DNA from: Chloroflexota bacterium
GTDB taxonomy: Bacteria > Chloroflexota > UBA6077 > FW602-bin22 > JACPRP01
DNA: 64,000 nt
Assembly: GCA_016189905.1 (NCBI GenBank)
Contig: JACPRP010000035.1
Span: 1-64,000, forward strand
Direction of reading: 5' to 3'
Below, piece after piece: positions 47,670-58,012 of this stretch. The first letter of the stretch is position 1; each line of letters starts with the position of its first letter. The notes beneath the pieces are model-generated. The model was given only the letters and a program-made list of their open reading frames with translations, did no database searches and was not told where the DNA came from. Position numbers and translations under genes: made by a program.

Positions 47670-49214
47670 TCACCGTGTAACTGGGATCGATGCGTCGTCG
47701 AGCCGATCATTCTGGCTGCAACCTGGCCTGTGCTCTCCTATCGGGGCTGGCGTCGGCGAAGTGGCCGGCGCGGCCATCTGGAGCCTGCGCAACGCGAAGG
47801 CGGTGAAGAGCAACATAGTCCAGATGAAGTAGTCTGGGGTGTTGTGATTGAAAACGTAGTGAGCGCCCAAAAAGAGCAGCATGGAGTAAGTGGACAGTTG
47901 GGCGTAAAAGAGCCCACCACGGTGGGGCCGCCCACCCCCCATCAGGAGCGAGGCTCCGAACAGACGGAACAGCATCCCGATGAACAGGGCCAATGGCACA
48001 ATGCCCAGGAAGCCGTTCTCGACGAGAAACTCCAGATAAGCGTTGTGCGACCCAGTCACGCGCCCGCCCGAAACGAGCATCTGATAGTACCAGGCGCTGT
48101 TGCTATAGTCAGGAACCGGGAGGACCGAGGGCGCGGTGGAACTCATATACCTCCGAACCGTTCCTGCACCCACTCCCAGCGGCGCCGATAGAAGAACCTC
48201 GATACTCCTGATAGCGATGCCCAGACGGCTGTTGAGGGTATCCTGGTCCAGTTGATAACTTCGTACCTCGCCACCCAGAGAAGCGCCAACGTCCTGCACC
48301 GTCTCTGGACTGGTCGCCCAAACGCCCCACGCGAGGAGCAGCGCCACGGCCAGGACGATGGGCCGAAGGTAGCCGGGGATGAGCATCCAAACAAAGAAGG
48401 CCGCCGAGGCCGCAAGGCCAAAGAGGACCGACCTCTCGTAAGCCTGAAAAATGACTATCGCGAACAGAGGCACCAGCGCCAACAACCACACTATGCGGCG
48501 CTCGAAGACGAAATACAGGCTGGCGTAGATCGCCCCGGCTGCGAAAGCCGCCGCTCGATAATGGGAGCCCGCGATGAGTCCAGTGAACCTTCCCTCTGTA
48601 GCGACCGACCACGTGCGCACCTGAGGCAACATGCCCAGGTTCTTAACGATGAAAAGCTCTGCCGCTAATTGCAGGCCCACGGCGAGCAGCATCAGGAAAA
48701 TGATCTCGATCTGCCGCCGGCTGCGCACATACTTCACCGCCCCCAAGAGCCAGATCAGAGCGCCGACAATTGAGGCCAACGAAACTATACGGTCCTGTTC
48801 GATGGTCCTACCGCCGAACTCGATTGAGCCTGTGAATACCGCCGGGTAGTTTTCCGTCGAGCTAAGGGCGATGGCAGAAACATTAGCGATCACCAGCGTC
48901 AGGATAAATGCCAGCACCAGGAGCCGAAGCGGGTTTCCCTCACGGCCCAGGCCAGGCTCAGTTTCGTTTTGCCCCCGCTTGCCGAGGATGGTGAGCAGCA
49001 CTGCCGCGGCCGCAGCGGACTCCACCAGGGTGAAAAGGGGCAGGCCTGGAATCAGGCGCACGTCGCCGATAAAAAGCAAGCTCTGTCCCTGGTGTGGGAA
49101 CAGGATCCACACGAGAAGATAGGCATAAACCGTGTGCTCGGGCCTGGCGATGAGGCCAAAGTAGATGACGTAGACGGCTAGAAAGGAAAGAAAGACGAAA
49201 ACAGCGACCGACAC
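47670..49214 (-). CDS. O-antigen ligase/Wzy-like polymerase (copy C)
   Basis: Multi-TM; SGGRVTGSHNAYLEFLVENGFLGIVPLALFIG. GTG start at 49214 directly after the upstream stop is proposed instead of the track's 49274. Confidence 0.8.
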   Translation of the reverse strand: MSVAVFVFLSFLAVYVIYFGLIARPEHTVYAYLLVWILFPHQGQSLLFIGDVRLIPGLPLFTLVESAAAAAVLLTILGKRGQNETEPGLGREGNPLRLLVLAFILTLVIANVSAIALSSTENYPAVFTGSIEFGGRTIEQDRIVSLASIVGALIWLLGAVKYVRSRRQIEIIFLMLLAVGLQLAAELFIVKNLGMLPQVRTWSVATEGRFTGLIAGSHYRAAAFAAGAIYASLYFVFERRIVWLLALVPLFAIVIFQAYERSVLFGLAASAAFFVWMLIPGYLRPIVLAVALLLAWGVWATSPETVQDVGASLGGEVRSYQLDQDTLNSRLGIAIRSIEVLLSAPLGVGAGTVRRYMSSTAPSVLPVPDYSNSAWYYQMLVSGGRVTGSHNAYLEFLVENGFLGIVPLALFIGMLFRLFGASLLMGGGRPHRGGLFYAQLSTYSMLLFLGAHYVFNHNTPDYFIWTMLLFTAFALRRLQMAAPATSPTPAPIGEHRPGCSQNDRLDDASIPVTR

Positions 49215-49215
49215 T

Positions 49216-51237
49216 TCACGCCCTCCGAGCGCTGGCCGCACAAGATTGGCTAGCCGCAAGCGTCGCCGCCCCAACGTTCATATCACCGCATAACGCGGCC
49301 GCAACGCGCTCCATCGCCTTGCCGTCGAGATAAGGATCGAGCTCGCGCAAGAACTCCCGCTGAGCCGCGGCCACCGCCTCTGGATCGTACACGGCGTCGC
49401 GAAGCATGGCGTGGAACTGGCGCTCATCTGTGGCCACCAGACACGGCAATCGGGTGAAGTGGCTCGTTTCCGGACCCAACTGGGAATAGAACACCACCGG
49501 CTTCCCCAGCAGAAGCGCGTCAACCCCAGGAGAGGTGAACCCCATAGCAGAGACCACATCCGCCTCCAGCAACGCTGACCGGTACACGTCGCGTTCGAAG
49601 GGCAGGAACTGAAAATTGGGTAGCTCCGCCTCGTCAAGACACCAGGCCAGGCGTGGATCTTCGCGAAAGTAGTCCAGGCCGATCGAGTCCTTCAGTTTCA
49701 TTTGAACGGTGACGAGCGGATTCTCTCTAGCAAACCGCGCCAACAGCTCGAGGTAAGCGCGGTTATACTCGTAGGTATAGTGGTGCCTGGTGTCGCGTCC
49801 ATGAGGCGCCACATCGCCACTGAAAGCCAGAACCGTGACGCGGCCAGCCTGTTTTCGGTTGCCATCCTGTCGAACCGTGGCAACCATCTCGGGGTCAAGG
49901 TTGATGCTCCCGACGTAATCGCTCTGCACGAGAAAGAGGTCAGCCATAGGGCTGAGGGCCTCGCGGTATTGCGGCCCCCAGAAGAAGTAGCGATCGAAAG
50001 CGTCGAAGCAGTCCTCCCATTTGCGCAAGTATGTCGATCGCGACTGCAATCCCGCGCTGGTCGTCCCGTGGCGACGAGCCAGCCCCGTTATCAATCCGGA
50101 GTTTGTCCTGAAGGACCCAACCCCATTGGGAAACGTGAGGTACAGGATATGTTTGGGACGGTGCCATATGAACAGATTGAGAAAATCGAGATAGTCCTGC
50201 CAGCATAACCTGACTGGGATGGCCAGGAAGCTCGTTTCTCGATCGATGAGCAGAGCGGAGATGCGCCACAGCGTTTGGCCTAACTCCCGCAGTCTGGATA
50301 GCGAGAATGGGAGGCCATCCAGCACCGCGAGATGGTAGCCGCGCTGGGCTGCCGCATCTGCGGCCGATCTGGCTGCTGCCTTTCCGTGGGCTCGCCGCAC
50401 ATTCTGATGCTGGCGCCGCGTGAGGAACAACAACAGGTCGCCGGGCTGAACGAGATGTCCGTCGACGATGCCATCCGCGTGCTGCGGGGAGCCGGCTATG
50501 TGCTTCGAGTCGATGAATTCGGCTGCCACCTTCCACTGTTTGGCGGATGGCGCCCTCAACACCACCCCCCGACGCAGGACGAAAGTGGCGAGGTCAAACA
50601 GCAAAGCCAAGGCCGTCAACAATCCTGTGACACGCTGCACCAGACTGCGCAATCTGGTTTGTGGCGCCAGCACATCCGCGGACTCGCCCACCCGTTGTAT
50701 CAGAAGCATCCCCATTATCTTCGGCCACGAGACAGGCAGCCAGAACGAGAAGCTCCGTCCTGGGGCTTGCGCCGCGCAGGCCATCACGCTGAGAACCGCT
50801 GGGAATATCGCTGTCTGCGCCAGCGTCTTGACAGCCAGGGAAAGCGCAGGATCCTTCTCAAGCGCCTCCCGCCAGATCGCGAAAAGGGGATCTTTCACTA
50901 TCTCGGGCAGAAGGTCAAGCAAGACGTCCGTGGTCGTCTCCAACGCCCTAGCCTGTAGCTCTGGATAGCTCTCAATCGCCGTGTCGTGCCTGATCGCAAC
51001 GAGCCGGACGTTCCGGTTGAGCAAACCGATGAGGTCAAGGACAGCATGAGGCGACGGACCCCCGAACTTAGCGAGGCCACGAAGGATTCTCGGGGGATGA
51101 TCGTAATGCACGGTGACGCGGCGATATTTCGGCTCCCGAAACTCGACGAACGTGGCCAGCAAATCCAGGAAAGTAAGCTGCGACACGCAGATATGCAGAT
51201 CGTCAATCCTTTCGTTCATAAACCCTTTCGCATTCAC
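49216..51237 (-). CDS. Large GT-B-like surface-polysaccharide transferase, family uncertain
   Basis: VTVQMKLKDSIGLDYF...FLPFERDVYRSALLEADVVSAMGFTSPGVDALLLGKPVVFYSQLG. Confidence 0.55.
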   Translation of the reverse strand: MNAKGFMNERIDDLHICVSQLTFLDLLATFVEFREPKYRRVTVHYDHPPRILRGLAKFGGPSPHAVLDLIGLLNRNVRLVAIRHDTAIESYPELQARALETTTDVLLDLLPEIVKDPLFAIWREALEKDPALSLAVKTLAQTAIFPAVLSVMACAAQAPGRSFSFWLPVSWPKIMGMLLIQRVGESADVLAPQTRLRSLVQRVTGLLTALALLFDLATFVLRRGVVLRAPSAKQWKVAAEFIDSKHIAGSPQHADGIVDGHLVQPGDLLLFLTRRQHQNVRRAHGKAAARSAADAAAQRGYHLAVLDGLPFSLSRLRELGQTLWRISALLIDRETSFLAIPVRLCWQDYLDFLNLFIWHRPKHILYLTFPNGVGSFRTNSGLITGLARRHGTTSAGLQSRSTYLRKWEDCFDAFDRYFFWGPQYREALSPMADLFLVQSDYVGSINLDPEMVATVRQDGNRKQAGRVTVLAFSGDVAPHGRDTRHHYTYEYNRAYLELLARFARENPLVTVQMKLKDSIGLDYFREDPRLAWCLDEAELPNFQFLPFERDVYRSALLEADVVSAMGFTSPGVDALLLGKPVVFYSQLGPETSHFTRLPCLVATDERQFHAMLRDAVYDPEAVAAAQREFLRELDPYLDGKAMERVAAALCGDMNVGAATLAASQSCAASARRA

Positions 51238-51267
51238 GAGAGCATCGGGCCAACTCGGCTCGCTGGC

Positions 51268-52749
51268 TCAAAGCGACCTTCCCTCAGAGCGCATAGCTTT
51301 CAACGCGGGCCATTCCCTGGCCAGGGTCCAGCCTAATGGCAGCAGAAGCAATAGCAGGCTTCGCAGCGCAGTCGCGACCAGAACGTCGGCCCCCAGCCTG
51401 AGATCCCAACCGACTGGAAGAGTGGCCAGCTCGAGCACGCTCCAGGTAAGGGCCGCGCCAGCCAGCAATATTCCCGCCGCCAGCGCCGCTCGCGGGCCAC
51501 CCCACATCGCTCTCCCGCACGTCGCGAGAAGGACTCCCATGTAAACGGCAGAGCTAACCACATAGCCCAGCGCGACCAGTTGAACATCGACGGACTGGAT
51601 AGACAGGCTTAACGTGCCTATGAGGGCACCAAAGGCGAGAACACCACCGGAGCCGGTCAAGAAAAGGGCGCGGAAGTCGGCCCTGACAACCCACAGATCT
51701 CGTATCCCGTATGCCGGAGGTAGGAAAACGCACCCGACCAGCAACAACTTGAGTATTGGCAGCGCACCGGCGTACTGTGGCATCAAGACGTATGTCACTA
51801 TCTCCCCCCCCAGGTATATCGCCAGCGCCAGACAGGGCAACACCGCCAGAGCCTGGAGGCTCAGCAGGCGAAAAACACCACGTGGAATAGACTGATCCGA
51901 GGGATCCCTGCCCAGCCGCACGCGCCAGTCATTTCGCACCGAGGCGGTCAACCGCGAGGCCACCTCCACCCCAACCGCGACGAACGTTCTCGCCGTGGCG
52001 TATAACGCAAGCGTCTCTTTGTTGTAAAGCGCCGCCACGGCGAGGGCATCTGCCGTCATAAAGACGCTCGTGGGATAATCGGCCACCCGCATCGGCACGC
52101 CGAACCTGAGCAGCCGCGCTACCGACGCGCGTGAGATATAGTGGACTTGAATGCTAATACCGAGCAGTCTGGCATAGTTCCAGCTAGATAGGGCGTTAAT
52201 GATGACCGCGGCGATTCCGCCGAGAATCAAGCCTTGCGCCCCGGCCAACAGCCCTCCGCCCAGCACGCATACCGAGCTTGTCAGGGCTATGGACACGCCC
52301 AGGTAGCCAGCGTGGTCGAAGCGCCCGTGGGCCCTGATGACGGCCTGGCCCGCGGCGTTCGCGGGAGCAAACAGTAGTATAGCAGCCGCTCCTCCCCAGG
52401 CCAGGAGGTCGTCACGGCTGCCGCCAAGCCCAAGAACCAGCGAATAGAGGACGACGGCCACCGCGCTTATCGCCCCTTGGAGCATCACCAGGATCAGCGC
52501 CGAGGACTGCAGCGAAATCACCGAGGTTGCGCGCTGCCGACCACGTTCGAGAGGTAGATCGCGCTCGATGGCGCTCACGGAGCCAAGGTCGAAGCTGCTC
52601 ACAAACTCCACGATCACCTGGGTCAGGCTCCAGAGGCCGAACTGATCGGGCGGAATCGCCCGACGGAGAAGCACCTGAGCGACCAGCGTGCTCAGCCTGC
52701 TCAGCGTCCCGGCGGCAGTATAAACGAACGTCCCCGTGTGCCTAACCAT
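51268..52749 (-). CDS. Wzx-like polysaccharide flippase (MATE/MOP superfamily)
   Basis: MVRHTGTFVYTAAGTLSRLSTLVAQVLLRRAIPPDQFGLWSLTQVIVEFVSSFDLG; multi-TM. ATG at 52749 overlaps upstream stop (ATGGTTAG). Confidence 0.85.
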   Translation of the reverse strand: MVRHTGTFVYTAAGTLSRLSTLVAQVLLRRAIPPDQFGLWSLTQVIVEFVSSFDLGSVSAIERDLPLERGRQRATSVISLQSSALILVMLQGAISAVAVVLYSLVLGLGGSRDDLLAWGGAAAILLFAPANAAGQAVIRAHGRFDHAGYLGVSIALTSSVCVLGGGLLAGAQGLILGGIAAVIINALSSWNYARLLGISIQVHYISRASVARLLRFGVPMRVADYPTSVFMTADALAVAALYNKETLALYATARTFVAVGVEVASRLTASVRNDWRVRLGRDPSDQSIPRGVFRLLSLQALAVLPCLALAIYLGGEIVTYVLMPQYAGALPILKLLLVGCVFLPPAYGIRDLWVVRADFRALFLTGSGGVLAFGALIGTLSLSIQSVDVQLVALGYVVSSAVYMGVLLATCGRAMWGGPRAALAAGILLAGAALTWSVLELATLPVGWDLRLGADVLVATALRSLLLLLLPLGWTLAREWPALKAMRSEGRSL

Positions 52750-54628
52750 CCGCCAGTCCAGCGAGCTTCGCCAAGAAGCGGCACCAGTCCTGTCGCCAGT
52801 TGGGACTGGCAAGTCCGAAGCGGTCGAGAAACGCCGTTCGCGCCTGTTGCACCGCTGGCGTGGCCCACCATTGGCGGGCCACATCGTAGACCTCGGCCGT
52901 CTTCGCCGCCGCGCTACCAGCATCGTGATGAACGATTCCAGCTCTCAAGAGCCCGTCGAAGTAAGGCTCAGAGCCCGCGCGCAGCTCCCAGAGATCGGGA
53001 TTCCAGAAGCCAATCGTCGGGACGTTCAAAGCCAGCGCTTCGATCAAGGTTGTGTCGGGGTACGTCACTACGGCCAGGCGCGCGTGTCGGTTCCACTCCG
53101 ACGCACGGTATGGTATCCCGGGCCACTCGTGCGGCAAGCGGGCCAGCGGCTCCGGGAGAGGGCCCCAGCCGTAGTCGGCATCGTAGCGCTTGTAAACCAG
53201 TTCTCCCCGCAACGCAGGCGGGAGCGCCTGCACGTAACGGACACTTCCTTCTCGATGCACGGCGAACTGGCTGCCGATGGGGCATGAGATCAAGCGGTAG
53301 GTGTACCTGGGAAGTACACCCTCCGTGAGGACTATTCTGCGCCCGCCCTTGTGTCGATCCCGCACGCGAGAGAGAAGCGGACTGGGCAAAGGCACTACAT
53401 TGCGATTCGCCCTTTCCTCGTGCCATCCCCAACTCAGGAATCCGTCCGCCATCTCGACCATCAGCCGCTCCTCGGATCTCGTGCGGAAGTAGCCATATCC
53501 TCCACCGTTCTGCACAACCCACAGCGAGCGCTCCGCCTCCGTGCATCTGGCAACGTATTCCAGCAGAGGAAGGTTGAACCCCAGCATGAAGTTTCCATCG
53601 ACCACGCAGTGTTTGGGCTGCTCGCCGTATCGTGCACGGGACTCCGCGCAAACCGCCTCGTAGGTCTCGTGGAAACACTGTGGAAGAAGGCTGGCTATCA
53701 ACTGGACGAATCTACTCTCGAAGTCATTCTCAGCCTTCACTGATTCCCACCGGATGGTCGAAAGACCGTGACGCCGGCGATGATCTTCCTGCACGTCAGA
53801 CGGTGGTATCCATGGTATGTTGGCGACCGCCACCACTCCCCGCGTCCTCAGGCGCATCATCGCCCAGTCGCGTGGCAAGTGATGGTAGGTAGCAGCCAGC
53901 AGGACCTGCCCATCGCCAGCCGCTCGGCGGAATATGATCTGGCCCAGAGTCTTCTCGATGCTGCGGGGGAGATCGCTAAACCTGCTCTTTCGAAGCCTAT
54001 CAAGCCTGATCTTCCAGAGCGATTCTCTGGCCTGTCGCCGTCCCGTGAAGTCCAGAGCGACACGATGAGCAGGTTGCCCCAGCAACTCGGATAGCCAAGC
54101 AAAGCACGCCAAGTTCCACTGGTCATCGAAACTGTCGTTGTGCGCTTGCAGCACGTCCGGCGGCGGTTTCAGCCGAGCGTTGTGAGGGACGACGACGACC
54201 CCATCCTGGGCGATTTCCTGCGCATTCTTTAGCAACAAGTGTCGATCATAGAGCACGTGGACAGCATGCATGAGCCACGAGCCCAGGAAGACCTGCCAGT
54301 ACCGGTGCGAGTGATTCGTGCCATGCAGAGAATTGAGATGCTCGGCCAGACCCGGAAACAGTCGCTGGCAAAAGTCCCAGCAGTACGCCTCCGCCTGCGC
54401 GATGCGCTCGCGGTCGTCCCAGGGGTTCGGCAGTATCGCGTACCGCAGGCCAGACGCCTCCTGACATACCGGAATGCACCACTCACCCAGGAACAACACG
54501 GGCCCGGCGGCGTCGCAAAGCTCTGCCCGTGGCGCGACCAGGATCGAACGAAACTCGCCGCGCAACTCGTCGACGGGGAAGCGGATGCTGCCAAGGGCAT
54601 CAGCCCTGGTGCTATCGGCGACTACCAC
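52742..54628 (-). CDS. LIC12162-family-like large putative transferase
   Basis: VLFLGEWCIPV, LPNPWDDRERIAQAEAYCWDF, LNSLHGTNHSHRYWQVFLGSWLMHAVHVLYDRH, TYPDTTLIEALALNVPTIGFWNP. Confidence 0.7.
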   Translation of the reverse strand: MVVADSTRADALGSIRFPVDELRGEFRSILVAPRAELCDAAGPVLFLGEWCIPVCQEASGLRYAILPNPWDDRERIAQAEAYCWDFCQRLFPGLAEHLNSLHGTNHSHRYWQVFLGSWLMHAVHVLYDRHLLLKNAQEIAQDGVVVVPHNARLKPPPDVLQAHNDSFDDQWNLACFAWLSELLGQPAHRVALDFTGRRQARESLWKIRLDRLRKSRFSDLPRSIEKTLGQIIFRRAAGDGQVLLAATYHHLPRDWAMMRLRTRGVVAVANIPWIPPSDVQEDHRRRHGLSTIRWESVKAENDFESRFVQLIASLLPQCFHETYEAVCAESRARYGEQPKHCVVDGNFMLGFNLPLLEYVARCTEAERSLWVVQNGGGYGYFRTRSEERLMVEMADGFLSWGWHEERANRNVVPLPSPLLSRVRDRHKGGRRIVLTEGVLPRYTYRLISCPIGSQFAVHREGSVRYVQALPPALRGELVYKRYDADYGWGPLPEPLARLPHEWPGIPYRASEWNRHARLAVVTYPDTTLIEALALNVPTIGFWNPDLWELRAGSEPYFDGLLRAGIVHHDAGSAAAKTAEVYDVARQWWATPAVQQARTAFLDRFGLASPNWRQDWCRFLAKLAGLADG

Positions 54629-55476
54629 GCGGTTCGCCCCCCGTCGATCACGAGGTTAGCCCCGGTCATGTACGACGAGGCGTCGGAGACGAGGAAGGCG
54701 ACGGCGGCTTTGTACTCGCCGAGGTGGGCCATGCGCCCCAGAGGGATGAGACTCGTCAGCCGCTGGACAAACGCCTCATCTTGCGAGTTGTAGACCCCCC
54801 CGAGCGTGATGGCGTTGGCGCGCACGCCTTGCTCGGCCCAGTACGTCGCCAGATAGCGCGTGAGGCCGAGGAGCGCGGTCTTCACCACCGAGTAGGTCAC
54901 CGGCTTGACGAACTGCTCGTCTTCGGGGAGGCCGGGCTGTCGATAGATGCGCTGGTCCGGCGCGATAAGAGCCAGGTCCGAGGCGATGCTCAGGATGACG
55001 CCCCTGCCACGGCGCGCCATCTCGGCGCCGAATATCTTGCTGCAAAGGAAGGCGCCGGTGAGGCCCACTGCGATATCGTCATGCCACACGTGCAGCGGAA
55101 AGTTCTCGAGGCGCGACCATCGCGAGCCGTTCATCCCGTCTTCGACCTTCGGATTATTGGCGGCGTTGTTGATCAGGATATCCACCCGGCCGAACGCGTC
55201 CAGGGTCTGGCGGAGCGCCTCAGAGACCGCCTCGGGCCGCGTGATGTTCGTGGCCAGGCCGAGCGACCTCACCCCGAACCTGTCGGCGACCCTGCCCGCG
55301 GTCCGCTCCGCCCTCGCGCCATCGACGTCGAGCAATACAGGGATGCCGCCCATCTCGGCGATAGCTTCGGCGTGTTGCTCGCCGAGCAGGCCCGCGCCGC
55401 CGGTTATGATTGCCACCCGCCCCGTCAGGTCGAGGGCGTTCATTACGCCGGCGTTAGATTGAACGTGTCTGTCCAC
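54622..55476 (-). CDS. SDR-family oxidoreductase
   Basis: LTGRVAIITGGAGLLGEQHAEAIAEMG, ILINNAANNP, YSVVKTALLGLTRYLA. Confidence 0.92.
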   Translation of the reverse strand: MDRHVQSNAGVMNALDLTGRVAIITGGAGLLGEQHAEAIAEMGGIPVLLDVDGARAERTAGRVADRFGVRSLGLATNITRPEAVSEALRQTLDAFGRVDILINNAANNPKVEDGMNGSRWSRLENFPLHVWHDDIAVGLTGAFLCSKIFGAEMARRGRGVILSIASDLALIAPDQRIYRQPGLPEDEQFVKPVTYSVVKTALLGLTRYLATYWAEQGVRANAITLGGVYNSQDEAFVQRLTSLIPLGRMAHLGEYKAAVAFLVSDASSYMTGANLVIDGGRTAW

Positions 55477-55490
55477 TGTTCATTGCCATC

Positions 55491-56135
55491 CTACGATCGA
55501 TATCCAAAATAGAACACCCCGGGCTTCAGGGCGCCAGATTCCTTCGCCCGTGCGGAATCCCAGAGTCGCAGTCCATTTCGGCGAAAATGGGCTTCCCACG
55601 TCTCTCTTTTCAGGTTCCATTGAGGCTGACCGGTAAGATCCTCGTACCAGCCCTCATCGTCCCTATCAACCCTGTAGACGCCAAGGGTCGGAATCATCAT
55701 CAGAAACAGGCCCTGTGGTTGAAGAAGTCGCGCTACTTCGTGCGCAGCCTGCGCAGGGTCCGGAAAGTGTTCCATGGAGCCGTAGCTGATCAGGATGGAG
55801 AAGTATTCGGAGTCGAAATGTGTCGCACTGGCGTCTTCGCAGAAAAGCTGCAGAGACGGATGTAGTTCTTTTCCCTTGGCGATAGCTGTATCGGCAAAGT
55901 CGACGCCAAATAGCTCAAATGAATCGCAGACCTCGGATCGTATCCTGCTCAGCAAGAAGCCGGTGCCACACCCCAGGTCGATCAATCTTTCGGAAGACCC
56001 GAGACGGCCTGCCGAGAGCTCGGTGGCGAGTGCTCGTAAAAGCACCTCCTTCCCTGGCGCAGCGTCCCAACCTTCGTCGAGGTGCCTCTCAAAGATGCGC
56101 TCGTAGTATTCCTTGCGACCACCCACCGAATTCAT
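55491..56135 (-). CDS. SAM-dependent methyltransferase
   Basis: RLIDLGCGTGFLLSRI, FSILISYGSMEHFPDPAQAAHEVARLLQPQGLFLMMIPTLG. Confidence 0.88.
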   Translation of the reverse strand: MNSVGGRKEYYERIFERHLDEGWDAAPGKEVLLRALATELSAGRLGSSERLIDLGCGTGFLLSRIRSEVCDSFELFGVDFADTAIAKGKELHPSLQLFCEDASATHFDSEYFSILISYGSMEHFPDPAQAAHEVARLLQPQGLFLMMIPTLGVYRVDRDDEGWYEDLTGQPQWNLKRETWEAHFRRNGLRLWDSARAKESGALKPGVFYFGYRS

Positions 56136-56159
56136 ACAATCTCCCCAATCATCGTGAAG

Positions 56160-57023
56160 CTAAGCCAGATGCCTCAGCCCCTCGGCATCCTCATACGCGA
56201 CCGTCAAAAGGCGTCGAACAAACTGCAGATACTGCCTGACGGTCTCGATCTCAGCACCCATCTCTCCCCTGGCAGCCTGCAGGATGAAGGGTCCCGTATA
56301 CCGCAAACGCGCCAGCGTAGAAAAGGCAGCAGCGAAATCTGCGTCGCCTTCGCCCAGGGGCACGGTTACGCCTCCCCGTAAGCGATCCTTCACGTGTACC
56401 GACTCTATCCACTGCGCCAGTAGCTCAATCTCACTCATAGTGTCGTGCCCAAGAGAAACGCAATCTCCGATGTCATACGTCACCCGTAAGGCAGGATGGT
56501 TTACGCATTCTAGGAAGTGCCTGTACCGCACGGGCTCCAGAGATGTCTCCAACGTAATGACGACTCCGTGTGCCTCGGCGAACGGTAGAATCGACTGTAG
56601 GGCGGCCACTGCCTGATGGAAGTCGTCGTCGCTCAAGATGGACGCGGAATCCACAAAAGGAATCATGATCCGCCCAATCGCGGCGGCACGGCACTGGATT
56701 ATGAGGAGGCGCAGATCCTGCAACCTCGCGTCTAGAGTTCTAGCATCGGCCCTGACGAGAGGGAAGTCTCGGAAATAGTCGCCACAGATAGAATAGACCT
56801 CGACTCGCGTCCGTTCAGAGATTCGTCGTATTTCGGCAATTCCTTCTTCGGTTAGTAAGGGGCCATCATAGTGCGCCGCCGTGTCGTAAACCCAATCCAA
56901 ACAACTGAAACCCAGATCGGCTGCGACAGCGAACTCCTGGCGCCACGTGTGAGATGGAAAGGCCTGTATTCGCCCGTCAATCGGCGGTGACAGGCGGCCC
57001 TGCATGATGCCTATCGGGTTCAT
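56160..57023 (-). CDS. Sugar phosphate isomerase/epimerase-like TIM barrel (AP-endonuclease 2 fold)
   Basis: MNPIGIMQGRLSPPIDGRIQAFPSHTWRQEFAVAADLGFSCLDWVYD; ITLETSLEP; VTYDIGDCVSLGHD; VHVKDRLRGGVTVPLGEGDADF. Confidence 0.82.
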   Translation of the reverse strand: MNPIGIMQGRLSPPIDGRIQAFPSHTWRQEFAVAADLGFSCLDWVYDTAAHYDGPLLTEEGIAEIRRISERTRVEVYSICGDYFRDFPLVRADARTLDARLQDLRLLIIQCRAAAIGRIMIPFVDSASILSDDDFHQAVAALQSILPFAEAHGVVITLETSLEPVRYRHFLECVNHPALRVTYDIGDCVSLGHDTMSEIELLAQWIESVHVKDRLRGGVTVPLGEGDADFAAAFSTLARLRYTGPFILQAARGEMGAEIETVRQYLQFVRRLLTVAYEDAEGLRHLA

Positions 57024-58009
57024 CTCTTCTTCTTGAACGAATATGGTGAGGGGCCGTCCGACGCTGCCTGTCCAGCCAGGTCCCAGGTCTTGATCTGGCC
57101 GACGATATCGACGCCGACGTTGGCGCTCCAGGCGTCCAGGAGGGACGTCGTGATCCTGCCCACTCTACCATCGCCAATCGGCGTGCCGTTGAGCGACGTG
57201 ACCGGGATCATGCAGAACGGGGTCCCGGTCATGAAGGCCTCGTCCGCCGTGATCACGTCGTAAGCCTCGATGTTCTTCTCGACGTATCTCAGCCCCAGCT
57301 TAGTGGCCAGCTCGTTCATGACGTACGCCCGGCTGATGCCGCGCAGGATGTTGCGTCCCTCTGGGGTGATGAGCACCTCGTCTTTGACGATGAAGAAGTT
57401 ATCCCCCGTGCCCTCGGCGATGAAGCCGTCGACGTCGAGGAGCAGCGCCCAGTTGTTGTCACCTTCGTGGCTGGAGGCCTCGATGTTCGCCATCAGGTAG
57501 TGCAGCCTGCTCCGGTTCTTGATCTTCGGGTCCGAAAGGTAGGCGGGCAGCGCCCGCTGCGAGGTGATGACGGCGTTGATGCCCTTGTCGAAAAGAGGCC
57601 CCATCGACGCCACGGTCCACCGCAGAGGGAAGTCGGCGATGATGACGTTGGGCCCCTTGCTCACGCCGACGACGTTGTTGGCGTAGATCGAAAGAAGTCC
57701 GCGCGAGACGTCGATCATCACCCGATGCTCGTCGTCGGGCGCAAAGATCGGGTCGTTGGCCTCGATGGTCTCGTAGACGGCCCTTTCCATCTCGTCCATT
57801 GTCATCGTCAAAGGGATGCGGACCATCTTGATGGACGCGTAGAGGCGCTCGAGATGCTCGCGAAGCTTGAATTGAACCTTGTTGAAGGACCGCGTCATCT
57901 CGAAGACCATGTCGCCAAACATCAGCGCCGAATCGTAAATCGAGATACGCGCTTCCGATTCCGGCACGAGCTGGCCATTCCACCAGACAACCCTGCCCAT
58001 ATTAGTCAT
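57020..58009 (-). CDS. Branched-chain aminotransferase-like, PLP fold-type IV
   Basis: ISIYDSALMFGDMVFEMTRSFN, LHYLMANIEASSHEGDNNWALLLDVDGFIAEGTGDNFFIVKD, RGISRAYVMNE, DEAFMTGTPFCMIPVTSLNG. Confidence 0.9.
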   Translation of the reverse strand: MTNMGRVVWWNGQLVPESEARISIYDSALMFGDMVFEMTRSFNKVQFKLREHLERLYASIKMVRIPLTMTMDEMERAVYETIEANDPIFAPDDEHRVMIDVSRGLLSIYANNVVGVSKGPNVIIADFPLRWTVASMGPLFDKGINAVITSQRALPAYLSDPKIKNRSRLHYLMANIEASSHEGDNNWALLLDVDGFIAEGTGDNFFIVKDEVLITPEGRNILRGISRAYVMNELATKLGLRYVEKNIEAYDVITADEAFMTGTPFCMIPVTSLNGTPIGDGRVGRITTSLLDAWSANVGVDIVGQIKTWDLAGQAASDGPSPYSFKKKR

Positions 58010-58012
58010 AGC

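Noticed and set aside
52750-52923. N-terminal 58 aa of the Wzx ORF as given in the track (MLVARRRRRPRST...)
   Set aside because: Overlaps the upstream gene out of frame and is Arg-rich; ATG at 52749 overlapping the upstream stop is the better start.
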